DNA of 64,000 nucleotides from Glycine soja (lineage: Eukaryota; Streptophyta; Magnoliopsida; Fabales; Fabaceae): positions 9,922,501-9,986,500 of the forward strand of contig NC_041005.1 of the NCBI RefSeq assembly GCF_004193775.1, in the 5' to 3' direction. Shown one piece after another: positions 24,912 to 36,251 of the stretch (its first letter is position 1; each line of letters begins with the position of its first letter). Below the pieces are notes generated by a model. It saw only the letters and a program-made list of their open reading frames with translations, did no database searches and was not told the origin of the DNA. The translations under genes were made by a program, and so were the position numbers.

Positions 24912-26639
24912 GTATTTATCCATGAGCGGTGGTACTTGATCATCTCAAAATAAAATGCAAAGGGAGGGAACAAAAAAAACTCAGCTAATACAGAAAATAT
25001 AAGCACCGATTTATAGTCTGACACACATATTTTCTTGAACTACTTGCCAAGCCTGTTGAGAATCTTTCCACTGCTAAGATACAATTGGAGAAGAGGGGAG
25101 CAGAACGATCTGTGGGAGCATTATGTTTTGGTTACTGTTCTTGGCAGTAGAACATTCAACATATTTTTGTTATTTAAATTTATATTATGCAGAAGACCAG
25201 CTACTGTATCTTTACCGTTGCTCTCCGTTTACCCTTTGTTAGCATATAAATTAAGCTCCAGTTATTTTGATTCTCTGCCATAAATTCAAACTTAAAATTT
25301 TCTAACTGGCAGCTAACCTTTTTGCATACCTTGAACCTAATCATTAAAAATCTTCAAATCACAAAAATATGTTTTTAAAAATACTAAATCTTAGAATTTT
25401 TGAATTTTTTCTTGGAAAGCTTGATTTAGTTACTTTAATCAAATTGCTCAAAGTATTTCTTGCATTACTAACTGCAGATCTAGAAACAGTCCAGAAATAT
25501 TTAGGACAACTTTTTGTATAGATGTCTATCTTTTTACAAGTCACATATTATACTGATCATTTATCTGACAAGCTACCTTTTTTGTTGCTTCTTTTGTGCT
25601 TGGATGTATCAATATCATACAAGTGATGTGCCTTTGCCATTTACAGGTTCAGAATCTACATTGAATTAAATACAATGGAACAATTCAAGGTCTAAAATAT
25701 ATATGGAGAACTTAAGGTTTTCATGGGCTGTTCAAAGGAAATGGTACTAATAATTGTCCCAAATTCTGTTGTCCAGTTCTTCAGTTATGAGCAAGCTTTC
25801 AAGTAAACTTTGCTTTAGATATACCCTGATGTACTGCACTTTTATGATGATAAATTTGTAATGATGAGATTTTGCCATCCTTTTGTATTTTAATTTTTTC
25901 AAAACAGTTTTCTCTAAGCATGGTCACGCTTTTGGCAAAGTAGTTTCAATTTTTATATCCATGTCTTACATATATAGCTCTTTCTCCTCTTTTGACTGAA
26001 TGTTTCTTTTCTGGCAGAGGTATACTGCATGATTATTGTCTCATGCTTATTCCAAATAAATCTTTGCGTGAACTTTACATAGTTTTTGAAATTCCAGCAT
26101 TTTTATATATCCAAGATTAATGCATGGGAGAACTTACAAAAGGTCAAAGCTGAGGCATGGAGTTATTGTCTTCTTCTTCATAAGAATAGAATTAGTGACA
26201 AGAGGCTGCCTTTTCTTTTGCTTGGTTTCTTACGCTAAAGGGAAATTAGAAAATAGAATTAAATATTGTGGTTCTTGAATCTTGATTTATTGACTCTACC
26301 TGTTGCTTTAATTTGTTCCCTTATGTTTGCAAAACTAATGTAATGGAATTAAAAATATAGCAGAAGTTGAATCCAATGTGAAATGTTATCTTAATATTTA
26401 TTATAAGCCTGCAGTAATAAGTAATATTGTATTTTGTTTATGAAATGTGGTTTGATTAGTGAGGCTAGCTAACCAATTTGAAGCCCTCATGGTCATATAG
26501 GTTTTTTTTTTTGTCATAAGTATGCCTCCTGTATAAAATTAGTCGTGTATGCTTACCTGTGCAGCTGTGCTACTAATATATTTTGAGAAATCTTAATTAC
26601 AAGATAAAATTATCCATGTACTAAGCCAGAGCGAGGTTG
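24912..26639. other. Helitron interior, non-coding
   Basis: Intron- or 3'UTR-like T-rich sequence. No recognisable coding segment was found after the enolase exon. Confidence 0.45.
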
Positions 26640-26655
26640 CCTAGGATTATTATTA

Positions 26656-26716
<61 letters not shown>

Positions 26717-27047
26717 AGTCAAGTGATAGGATATTCCTATGATTCAAATTTGTCACCATGAGCAAGGCAACCATAGGATTTGAAGAACTAAGTGTTCCTC
26801 TCATTTTTCACTTTAATTTTATTTTATTTTAAATTTTTCATGCTCTGTTACACTAGCTGGTCTTTTTTGTTTTGGAGATTCGGTAGGTACATGCACAAGA
26901 AATTCTAGAATAAGTCTGATTTTTCACTTCAATTTATTTTATTTTAATTTTTCATGCGTGTATTAATTCGCAATTGTCTTTTTATTTTTGGGAATTCGGC
27001 AGGCACATGCACAAGAAATTTTAGAATAAGTCTGATTTTTCACTTCA

Positions 27048-27092
<45 letters not shown>

Positions 27093-27112
27093 GTTATTAT
27101 TATTATTATTTT
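26640..27112. repeat. Dispersed copy of the 490-bp ATT-array unit
   Basis: It carries the same order as the array at 23394-24610: an ATT array, TTCAAGTCAAGTGA, GGATATTCC, AAATTTGTCACCATGAG, GATTTGAAGAA, ATGCACAAGAAATT, then another ATT array (27047-27112). It lies about 2 kb downstream of the tandem set. Confidence 0.88.
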
Positions 27113-27926
27113 AGATGACCTGCAATTGAGAATTACTGTTGTGCCATCTTTTTACATCCATCACAGTAATTACTTAATTATAAATATTAATTAACTTTCT
27201 TCATAATTCACTTGTGAATTTAATTTTAAGTCTATATTACAATTAAAAAAAGCTTGCAAAGTAACTTAACAAACAAATAACAAAACCTATTCCAGTAGAT
27301 GGAATCACTTTGAATGATATCACTAAAATTTCTCAGAAGATTATTTCCTGACCTCTCACTATAGCATCATATGGGGATGGTCACAATCAATTAATTAGTA
27401 GTAATTTATTGGTTTTTTTGGGCATTTTCGCTTCAGGCTTTGGTTATTATTTATCCTCTTTTGCAGAATCTTCCAAGCCGTGTAACTAGACATCTAAATG
27501 GCTGCGATCAACATATGACAATCCTTAGAAGATTAGGGTCTCTGTTACAGTGGAATGAATGTTATCGTTCTTGATATTGGAATTGGGGAAAAATATGTTG
27601 TGCAACCTTGATATAAATTCCTTAAAGAAAGTGATTTTTCTCATGGTGATGAAATCTCATTCTACTACAGGCGTCATGAACAAATTTGGGAAATTATTAT
27701 TAGAAGTCAAAAGGATTGGGACGACAGTGATAGTGACTAAATTAAGTTTAGGTTGTTTGTTTTGTTTATTAACATTACCTTGGTCAATGAGTAATCTTGC
27801 TTTTTTTGTTTATGCAAACAATCTAATTATTATTAATGTTACATATATTTTTATTTTCGTACTATTTTTCATTTTAATATTGTATTATAGAATAAATAAA
27901 TATTCATACAAAATAAATTACAAGTG

Positions 27927-27956
27927 ACCCGTGCGTACGCACGGGTTACCAACTAG
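27927..27956 (+). other. Helitron 3' terminus (hairpin plus CTAG)
   Basis: A perfect 20-bp palindrome ACCCGTGCGTACGCACGGGT is followed by TACCAA and CTAG, with host T next. The stem lies about 10 nt from the end, as in canonical plant Helitrons. Confidence 0.85.
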
Positions 27957-28191
27957 TTACTTAATATAAATAAATTTGCAGCCTAGTCGATGCTAGTTGA
28001 GTTCTACAGAGGGATGTTGTTGTGTTAAAAGAAAGATAAATGGAATCTACTGATGCTTAAATTGTTGAGGTTGGCTGCAAATTTTTAGGAGAACACAAAC
28101 ATTAATTTCAGTGTAAGAAGTTATTCATTACTATGCTTTTGTGGTTTCCACTCTTTGTAATTGGTGATTAATTAGATGTTGTTTTGTTTTT

Positions 28192-28230
28192 GGGTGATGC
28201 TAGGTGCACCCAGCATTATTGCTGGTGCAC
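28192..28230. repeat. MULE left TIR
   Basis: 39 bp, matching the reverse complement of 39945-39983 at 37 positions. Weaker similarity continues inward for some tens of bases. Confidence 0.95.
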
Positions 28231-28540
28231 GCAACACTTAACGTTAAAAGAAAAAAGTACCCCTGGCTAATTTCTTAAAAGTTTTATGCACCCAGCCAGT
28301 GCTTCCCTTTCTCACGCGACTTCTATTCTTCTTCTTATTCTTCACCCAACACTTCTCTTTCCCTGCGCTGTTGTTCTTCTTGTTTCATTGTCGTGTTCGT
28401 TGCGCTGCCGTGTTCGTTGGGGCATTGAGGAGTTGCAGTGAGGATGTGCATTGAGGACCTTCTTCTGAGGACCTGCACCACCATCGACCATCGAGGTAAG
28501 TGTCGTTTCCATTTCTGCTTCTACTTTTGTGCTGGTGTAC

Positions 28541-29796
28541 TGTTAACTCATTGGCAAGTGCACCAAATTTGTCACAAATAGTAAAGTACTCAGAAGTCCG
28601 AGTGTCGAATCCACAGGGACTTTGTTTGTACTTAGATTAATGCAAACCCAATTTACAAGCAAAAGATAAGAAATTTAAAATAACAAATAAAGAAAGATAG
28701 AAGATAAGGTAAAGATTTAAAAGAAAAGATAAAATATTTAAAGATAAAAATAGAAGATAAAAAAGATAAGATAAGAAAAGTGAAAGATAAGAAAGATAAA
28801 AGATTAAGATAAAAAAGATAAATTCAAGATATGATAATGTTAGGACCTGACCTGCCTTGTTTGCCTAGGATGTATGATTTCATTATTTTTATTTATCAAT
28901 TCAAGTGAATTTATCCTACCCACATCTATTCATTTAGTTGCCCTTGATTCCTCACGATGACAAAACTATTTTATTTATTTATCACCCAAATCCCTATGAA
29001 AAGATTCAACAAATAAAATGCATGAAGTCTGAATTCTAGATGTTTGTAGAAATGCATGGGCATAAAATTATCATTCTATGTCTAGCAATGACTTTCTTAT
29101 GAAATCTTTTCTTTTTGTTCTATTAGAGGTTACCCTCTTCCAAGCATCTAATCCCTAAAACTAATGCATGCATATTTTCTTTAAATCTTATTTAGAAGTA
29201 ACCCTCTCCTGAGCGCCTAACCCCTAAAAGAATGAAAAGATGAATAATGCATGAAAGATAAACAAAAAGGACAATAGGATAGAAAACACCTGGTATTGCA
29301 TTGATAAATAGTGAAGAGTACATCATACATCGCTTGGCTTTTTAGGCCTGTTAGGCCCTAACTAGGGGTTTAGCCTCTCATGGCCATTGAGGGCTTTACA
29401 CTGAAATGGGGGTATAAGAATTGATGGAGGAGAAGGGATGGAAAAAAATGACATAAAAAGAAAGATTTCCCCTACTAGAGATACTCAGGCTTAGGATGTA
29501 TTCATTGTAGAGCTCTGAGTCTCCGGGGGTTGTGTCGTGGTGATCTTTTCTGCTTGGCCTAACTCCCTTTTTATAATTGTTGTAGTGGACTTGGGCCTGA
29601 TGCTAAAAATCTTCCTTTTTGATATTTTCATGATCTTTTTCTCTTTTAATCTATCCTTTTCATATCTGCAAGCCATAAATAATAAAAATATCAATTCCCA
29701 TCATTTCGGCCAAAAATAACTGCTAAATAAATATTTTTAAAGATATTTCAATATATTTTTTTTTTATAAAAAATAGCTCATATTTAGCAGTTATCA
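28541..29796. mobile_element. Solo LTR (1,256 bp) inside the MULE
   Basis: The sequence starts TGTTAACTCATTGGCAAG and ends AGCAGTTATCA (TG...CA). It is flanked by an exact 5-bp duplication TGTAC (28536-28540 and 29797-29801). The interior has no coding domains and contains an A-rich AAGATAAAA-like tract at 28660-28830. It is a solo LTR by structure; superfamily not determined. Confidence 0.88.
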
Positions 29797-29804
29797 TGTA
29801 CTGT

Positions 29805-30210
29805 GGTTCATCCGCTAAGGATGTAGTTGATCCGCTAGGGATTTAGTTGATCCGCTAGGGATTTAGTTGATCCGCATTAGAGGTAGGTTATATAATGTAG
29901 ATGATAAGCAATTGATGTAGGTGATCCGTAATGGAATTTGGTATACGAATCAAGTTGATCCGCAATTGATGTAGCTGATCCGTAATGGAATTTGGTATAC
30001 GGATCAAGTTGATCCAAAAGAAGTATACAGATCAAGTTGATCCATAAGAAGCATACAGTTGATTTGTAAGCTTCTCACGGATCAACTTGATCTGTATACT
30101 TCTTTCGGATCAACTTGATCCGTAACTCGTATACGGATGAACTTAATTCGAAAGAAGGTTATGGATCAAGTTGATCTGTAACCTTCTTACGGATGAACTT
30201 GATCCGTATG
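29805..30210. repeat. MULE subterminal repeats (GATCAACTTGATCCGTA family), left
   Basis: Many direct and inverted copies of a 14-bp near-palindrome GATCAAGTTGATCC, plus GTTGATCCGCTAGGGATTTA units repeated at about 29830-29870. The same motif is clustered at the other end (39526-39680). A role as transposase-binding sites is inferred. Confidence 0.85.
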
Positions 30211-30835
30211 ACCCGGTTTTAATTAAAAAAAATGTAAAACATGTTTAAATTGATGAAATATGTTTTTTATTTGGGTTTAGGGTTAGTTTTGAGGGTTTTA
30301 GGTTGAAGTAGAATACGAATGAATAATGAAATAAGTTTAAAATTTTGCTGTAATTGTTTGATGTTGATATTAGTTTGAAATTTGATTATGCTACATTGTT
30401 TGGTTTGTATTGTACTATTTGATTTGTCTGAACATGAACATGTTGATATTGGTTTGAAATTTGTTTAGTTTGTATTACTTTTGACTTCAGTGGAAAACCT
30501 CAATAAATCAATTTAGGGCAAGTATCCCTTTGGTGAAGACCAATTAAAAATTGAAACAAATGTGTGAATTGGGGAGTGAAAATTACTTGTTCTTATTGCC
30601 TTTTTGGATTATACTCATCAATAGCTAATTTTGTGCAAGTATTACACACAAAATCATGCAATTGAATAATTGCATAACATGTACAAGGTTGCATAGAAAA
30701 ATGTAATGTACTAATATCTTTGTTGAGTTGCACATTTTGAAATATGCTTTCCTTTTTCTCTTCATTTTAAGGTCATCAACATAAAATAAAGACATTATAA
30801 CATGCAACTAAAAACAACTGAGTCTTGACTCTTAA

Positions 30836-31693
30836 CTAAAACATGAGCCATCTCTTCTCTTTTTCTTTGCTTGTTACTAAATTTGAGGCAGAGGCATGAA
30901 CTTCTTCAGCATATGCCAAAGGCTTGCGGGTTTCATTTAATTTTCTCATAGCACCCTTATACATAGCCTTCTCTTTTCTATTGGCATTAACAATGTGCTC
31001 AAGCTTTTCAACCCTAATCTTCAAATCCTTCACCTTTTCCTCATAAGCAACCAATGCTCGTCTATCCACCTTCTTACCTTCCTCAGAAGCTTTACTTTGC
31101 CGCTTTTTCATCGATCCACCCCCAAAAGCCTTGTTGTGCAATGCCAGGTGATTGTTTATTAATGCAAAGACATCTGATGGCGATTCTTCATCCTCTTTTG
31201 TTGCACGGTTCGCTTTTGCAAATTTCTTCTCGCGTTTTCTCTTGCCACCTCGGCTCTATTTCTTCTTGCCTTGCTTTTCTTTGTTCTGTTCCCTTTTATG
31301 AGACTCGAGTGCATAATCTAAGGACTGCTTTGGTGGAAGCACCTTCACTGCTATAGGGTCCAACATTCCCTGACCGGTTATACCTAAACCCATTCCTTAT
31401 TTGTACCCCATATTAGCCATCATTTTGGAAGCTATCTCTTTAGTGTGGTTCTCCCACTTGGCAAATGTCGCAGTTTCAGTTTGAATACCTGTCTGTAGAT
31501 TGGTACTCTCCAAAATTCCTATACCTTGCGATTCCTCCTCCTCCTCATAGCCAATTGAATTCGATTGATCTAAGCTGGAATCGCTCTCTATGTCACTCAT
31601 TTCTGCATGCTCAGACAGTGCCATTTGTTCTGCACCAAGTAACGCATTTGAAAGGTCACGGGTTCCATTCCTCTGCCAACACAAAATTAACAA
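30836..31693 (-). pseudogene. G-patch protein fragment (C3H18/C3H22-like C-terminus)
   Basis: One frame of 286 codons runs from 31693 to the TAG at 30836 and is interrupted by two stops (31397-31399 and 31256-31258) but by no frameshift. It reads SNSIGYEEEEESQGIGILES, then TATFAKWENHTKEIASKMMA, [21 protein letters not shown] (the G-patch), [17 protein letters not shown], a basic SRGGKRKREKKFAKAN block and a C-terminal coiled coil (DLKIRVEKLEHIV). This matches the C-terminal half of plant zinc-finger CCCH plus G-patch proteins such as At C3H22. The CCCH finger and N-terminus are not present. G-patch proteins usually bind RNA or activate DEAH helicases. It is captured cargo. Confidence 0.8.
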
Positions 31694-32174
31694 TTAAAAA
31701 CCAGTATCCCTCTGGCATGTTTCGACTGAGTTGAGCAGTTGACAAATAGTACTATTTTCAAGAATTCTTGTCATCCCTTACATCTAATGTTGGACAAGAA
31801 AATGAACTGCGAAATTGGGAGCACTTCAATTCAACCTTAAGGTCAACTTTGAAGATACCAAACACCAAACATGGCCTTTCACATTTTTTTAAATAATAAA
31901 TACATTAATATAGAATTATGACAAATGTAGGATTAGGGCCAGGGCTAGGCCTAGTGTAAACCTATTCTTTTCCAGTCATGACATACGAGGATTAAGTCAA
32001 ATGACTTCCTGTCCCAACATCTTTTCCATTTCTATTCTTGGTTCCTAGCAGTATGAAATTCGAGTTAAACCAAATGACTTTAATTAAGCGCATATACAAT
32101 TTGTGATGAATTTGCTAAACATATAAAATTTGTATATGTTTAGTGATGGAATTTGTGGTAGACATTTGCTAATC

Positions 32175-34243
32175 ATGGTTAGGACTAGAGGTTTAGGTCG
32201 TGCCTTAGGTAGGGTTATTGGCAGAGCTCTAGGGAGAGAGGATCGTCATGATTCAGATGATGCTCTCCAGCGGCGAAGGCCTACAGCATCAAAACGTAGG
32301 CAATGGGAAGCTGCCCCTGTTGTCGAGGATGAGCCTGTGGTAGCTGCAGAGGAGCCTGTGGTAGCTATAGACGTACATGCACCTGGTGCAGACACAGCTG
32401 ATGATGTTGAGGGATTTCCAGGTGGGCCGCGTGACCCATTAGTGCTTACAGAGTATGCTGACCATGTTGCAATCAGCGTATAGAACGAAGAGGTATTTAT
32501 AATTTTCAATTTAACTTATTTGTTAAGTATATGTTATTATTGAAATTTGTGTTCCTTTAAATTATTATGTTAATAAAGTGTTTGTTCCTTTATACTTCAA
32601 TTCATGACCGTCCTGAATTGAAGTTATCCTTCCATGAGAGGAAGGTGCAAAAATTTGGTAGGCCTACTTCTGAGATTGAGGGCCTAGTTGTTGCCATGAG
32701 ACTAAGTCCTTTGATTGCATGTTCAGTAGACACTGGCGATTGGGGACTTATATCCGCGTTCGTGGAGAGGTGGCACAGGGAAACTAGTAGATTCCATCTT
32801 TCCGTGGGGGAGGTTAGCATCACCCTCGATGATGTGGCATCTCTGCTTCATCTTCCCATTGTTGGCGCCTTCCATACCTTCAAGCCTCTGCACGTCGACG
32901 AGGTCGTGTTGATGTTGGTGGAGTTACTAGAGGTCTCTGGAGAGGCAGCCAGGGCCGAGACAGCACAGTGCCATGGACCATATGTACGCCTATCTTGACT
33001 ATGAGATATATATCATAGCAGATGTCAGGCCAGACATTGGACAATTGCAGCTCATGCCTATCTTCTTCATCTTCTAGGTTGCACTCTTTTTACTAACAAG
33101 AGTGCAACCCATGTTCATGTTGTCTTCTTAGACGCTCTGCGTGACTTGAGTCAGAGTGGGAGGTATGCATGGGGAGCTGCTGCCCTAGTGCATATGTACG
33201 ATCATTTGAATGATGCTTGTAGGAGTAGCAGTCGACAGCTTGCTGCTTGCTGGTTACATCACTCTCTTACAGGTAATTAATATGTTTTTCATAAATTAAT
33301 TACAACAATGTTTTAAATAAGGTATTTAAGACATTCATTTGAAATTTGTATGATTTTGATGTAATAGTGTTGGATATATGAGCACTTTTCATCAGTTACG
33401 GAGTGTATGGTTGATCCGGACTACGATGAGGTGTCACCACATGCATATCGGTGGATAGCTACGAAGGCGATTGTGAAGTCCATATCTAGAGCGATGTACA
33501 GGCAGTGTCTGGATCAACTCAGGATTCCCATGTTTGTTGGATGCCTTATGGGGAGCACCGACCCTTTCGGTAGTTTGATTTGATTTCATGCTTTTCCGGT
33601 CAGCTCTGATGGGAGCCCGTTGCCATCAGACACCGACCAGAGAGGGTCATGCGCCAGTTTGGATACGTCTAGAGTATTCCTGTAGAGGTTGTCGTTTCAT
33701 GGGTGTCATTTGAAGAAATAGACGATAGCTGGATGCACTACTCAGACCATCTTGCATCAGCAGGTGAGATATGTCTTGTGCCAGGTCAGTGTGCGCCCGA
33801 CTACATGGATTGGTTCTTCGTCATTTCTCATCCTTTCATGACCGCGACGCAGCAATCAGATCCGCCGCGACATCCACCTGCGACGCATGATGCCTCATTC
33901 GTGGAGCCACATATCCTTTAGGTCCCCGAGCCACCAACAACACTGACACATGCCCGTTCTGATGTGGACCGGACTAGACATGCAGTGGTAAGTGTTACTA
34001 TTTTCTTAGTTGTATCAAATGTCATTTACGTCAATTATTTTAATACTAATTTGTTTGTTTTGTATTTAACAGGATGCTTGCCATGCGATCGCTGAAAGGT
34101 TGGAGCGTCTACTCAACCTTAGGATAGTCATGGTTGGCACAGAGACACACGAGGTCATGGAACAATGCATCAAGATTGCCAGGGGTGTCATAGAAGACCA
34201 CATTGTGTATGTGAGGTCTCGACGTAGGCGGCGCACGGATTAG
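32175..34243 (+). pseudogene. MAIN-like gene with plant mobile domain (PMD)
   Basis: Exon 1 (32175-32492) starts MVRTRGLGRALGRVIGRALG and ends near a GT donor, with a TAG in place of Trp just before. Exon 2 (about 32600-33271) holds the PMD: ELKLSFHERKVQKFGRP, SAFVERWHRETSRFHLSVGE, VSITLDDVASLLHLPIVGAF, HVDEVVLMLVELL. It has breaks at about 32996 and a 7-nt duplication at 33238. Exon 3 (about 33370-33988) includes CWIYEHFSSV and MHYSDHLASAGEICLVPGQC. Exon 4 (about 34072-34243) ends LRIVMVGTETHEVMEQ...RRRRRTD. MAIN/MAIL1 proteins act with PP7L in silencing and genome stability; TE-borne relatives are abundant in legumes. At least four stops or frameshifts make this copy a pseudogene. Confidence 0.85.
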
Positions 34244-36251
34244 CCATAGTTTCTTTACACATTTGATATTATCATATTTGGACAATGTATATATTTTTCT
34301 TGTATTTGAAATTTTTTTGTTTTTGACTGAACATTTTGTATATTTGAAGTTATTTTGGTTTATAATATTAGTATTAACATTAAAATCTGAATTTTCAATT
34401 ACTTAATTCCAAATTCATTCCAAATTCGTCGAAATAGTCTGAATGTGATTCCAAATTGAAGCAAACAACTAAAAACTATTTTGAAATAATACAATATGGA
34501 TCTCACTAATTTTGAAATTTATTTTTTCTTATTCTCTTACCAATTTAACCAATTTTTTCTTATTCTCTTACTTACCTGTAATTTTTTCTCAGTTTCTCTA
34601 AACTTAGTTATATCTAATTCCATAATATATCATGACACTACAAATTAAAATACTCCATTTAGAGAGTACCATATTTAAATCAGACTTTCTTAACATTTTA
34701 TTTTCTTTCTTTGGATTTGCATTCACTCATTGCATATGCAATTAGTAAATAGATAAATATCTTAATTATATGAAATTACTCTTTTTTTTATTTGTAAATT
34801 AAGTTTATGGTAACTAGTGAAATGACTAGTTATTCTTAAGAGAGTGAGAGAAACAAATTTGGACTATACAACTATATAAAAATGGTCAAAATTATGATAA
34901 AAATATTATCAAAGTTTAATGTCATACGATCACTTAAAAAATTATATAATTTTTTTAAAAAAAATTCACATAATATTATATGTTTTAATCTTTATCCTTC
35001 ATGATAAGATTAACTACCATTATTTATTTTTCTCACTAAATAAATCCCTTGTATTTTATATTTTTTGTTATTAAATGAAATTAAATTTATAAAGTCTTAT
35101 AAAATTGTTGAATTTAAACCACCAACCACACTAATGCTAGGTGAGTAATGTCGGAGTAGGACTCGAGGTCCTTAGGACAATCTATTTTTAAAAATTGAAA
35201 ATTAATTCTACAAAAATTTCTCTTTCTCAGTGGCGTGTTCTTTTCACCTCCCTAACCACATTTCACAAGTCATGACAAGTGCACTCATGGCGTGTTCTGT
35301 TCCTCATTTGTCTGTATATCTATAAACGTTAATTAAATGTTAGTTTCTTAGTTTTTATTAACAAAAAAGATCGAATGCACTCATCCTTTTCTTTTCTTTC
35401 GTTATTTCTTATTCATCAAACTAACTTTATATAATAACATAGATATTTACACACGCGCGGTGTTCACTTTCCAACTTTACATTTTTGTCATTAGCTTCTA
35501 ATATTTCGGTTGGGTTAGGTTACACCTTTCTCTTCATCTTTCAACTTAAATTTATTAACCCATCACTAATTATTTTTTCTGCTCCCACTGTTATCATTTT
35601 AATTTAACCAATTTCTTGATTTAGGTAAACCATGAACATAAAATAATAATCATACGGTTTCATTCCGTAATGGACACGAATTGAAACATTACATTAACTT
35701 CAACATAGTGGAAAGAAATAAAATTTGCATGAACAATCGATCCATTTGGAAAAATAAAACCTAATGTCGAGTTCACAATTGTCTGACTGCTTGTTTCTCC
35801 CAAGAATGTCATACTTTGTTCTAAGAATTGGGTTGGGGGATAATGTGTGATTTTTTACAGTGTTCGGGTGTGTCATATATATAGATGATTTTCACTATCA
35901 TTGCTTCATTTTAAAAAAAAAAATAGAAATGTGTGCAAATGATTTTTATTTATGTTGTCAACTACACCAATGTTGTGTCATGTTTTATCTTGCATCAGAA
36001 TGTGTTGTCAAGTCTAACAGTGACTTGTCACGTTTTATGTTAATACACATGCATTTCATAATGTGTTGTCAATTCAGACAACAATTTATCATACATGTGT
36101 ACATTAAAAAATTAAGAAACCAAGTTAAATCTTAAAATATAATTAAGGGACTAATTCTATGTGTTAAAAATTAATGTGTTCAAACTTAATTCAACAAATA
36201 TACAAAGATAGGTAACTGTAATGTGAGATTAAAATTCATAACGATCAGCCA
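34244..36251. other. MULE interior, AT-rich non-coding
   Basis: No coding segment was seen between the MAIN-like gene and the 3' end of the transposase gene. Confidence 0.5.

Noticed and set aside
32246..32509. Minus-strand 87-residue frame
   Set aside because: Antisense shadow of MAIN-like exon 1.
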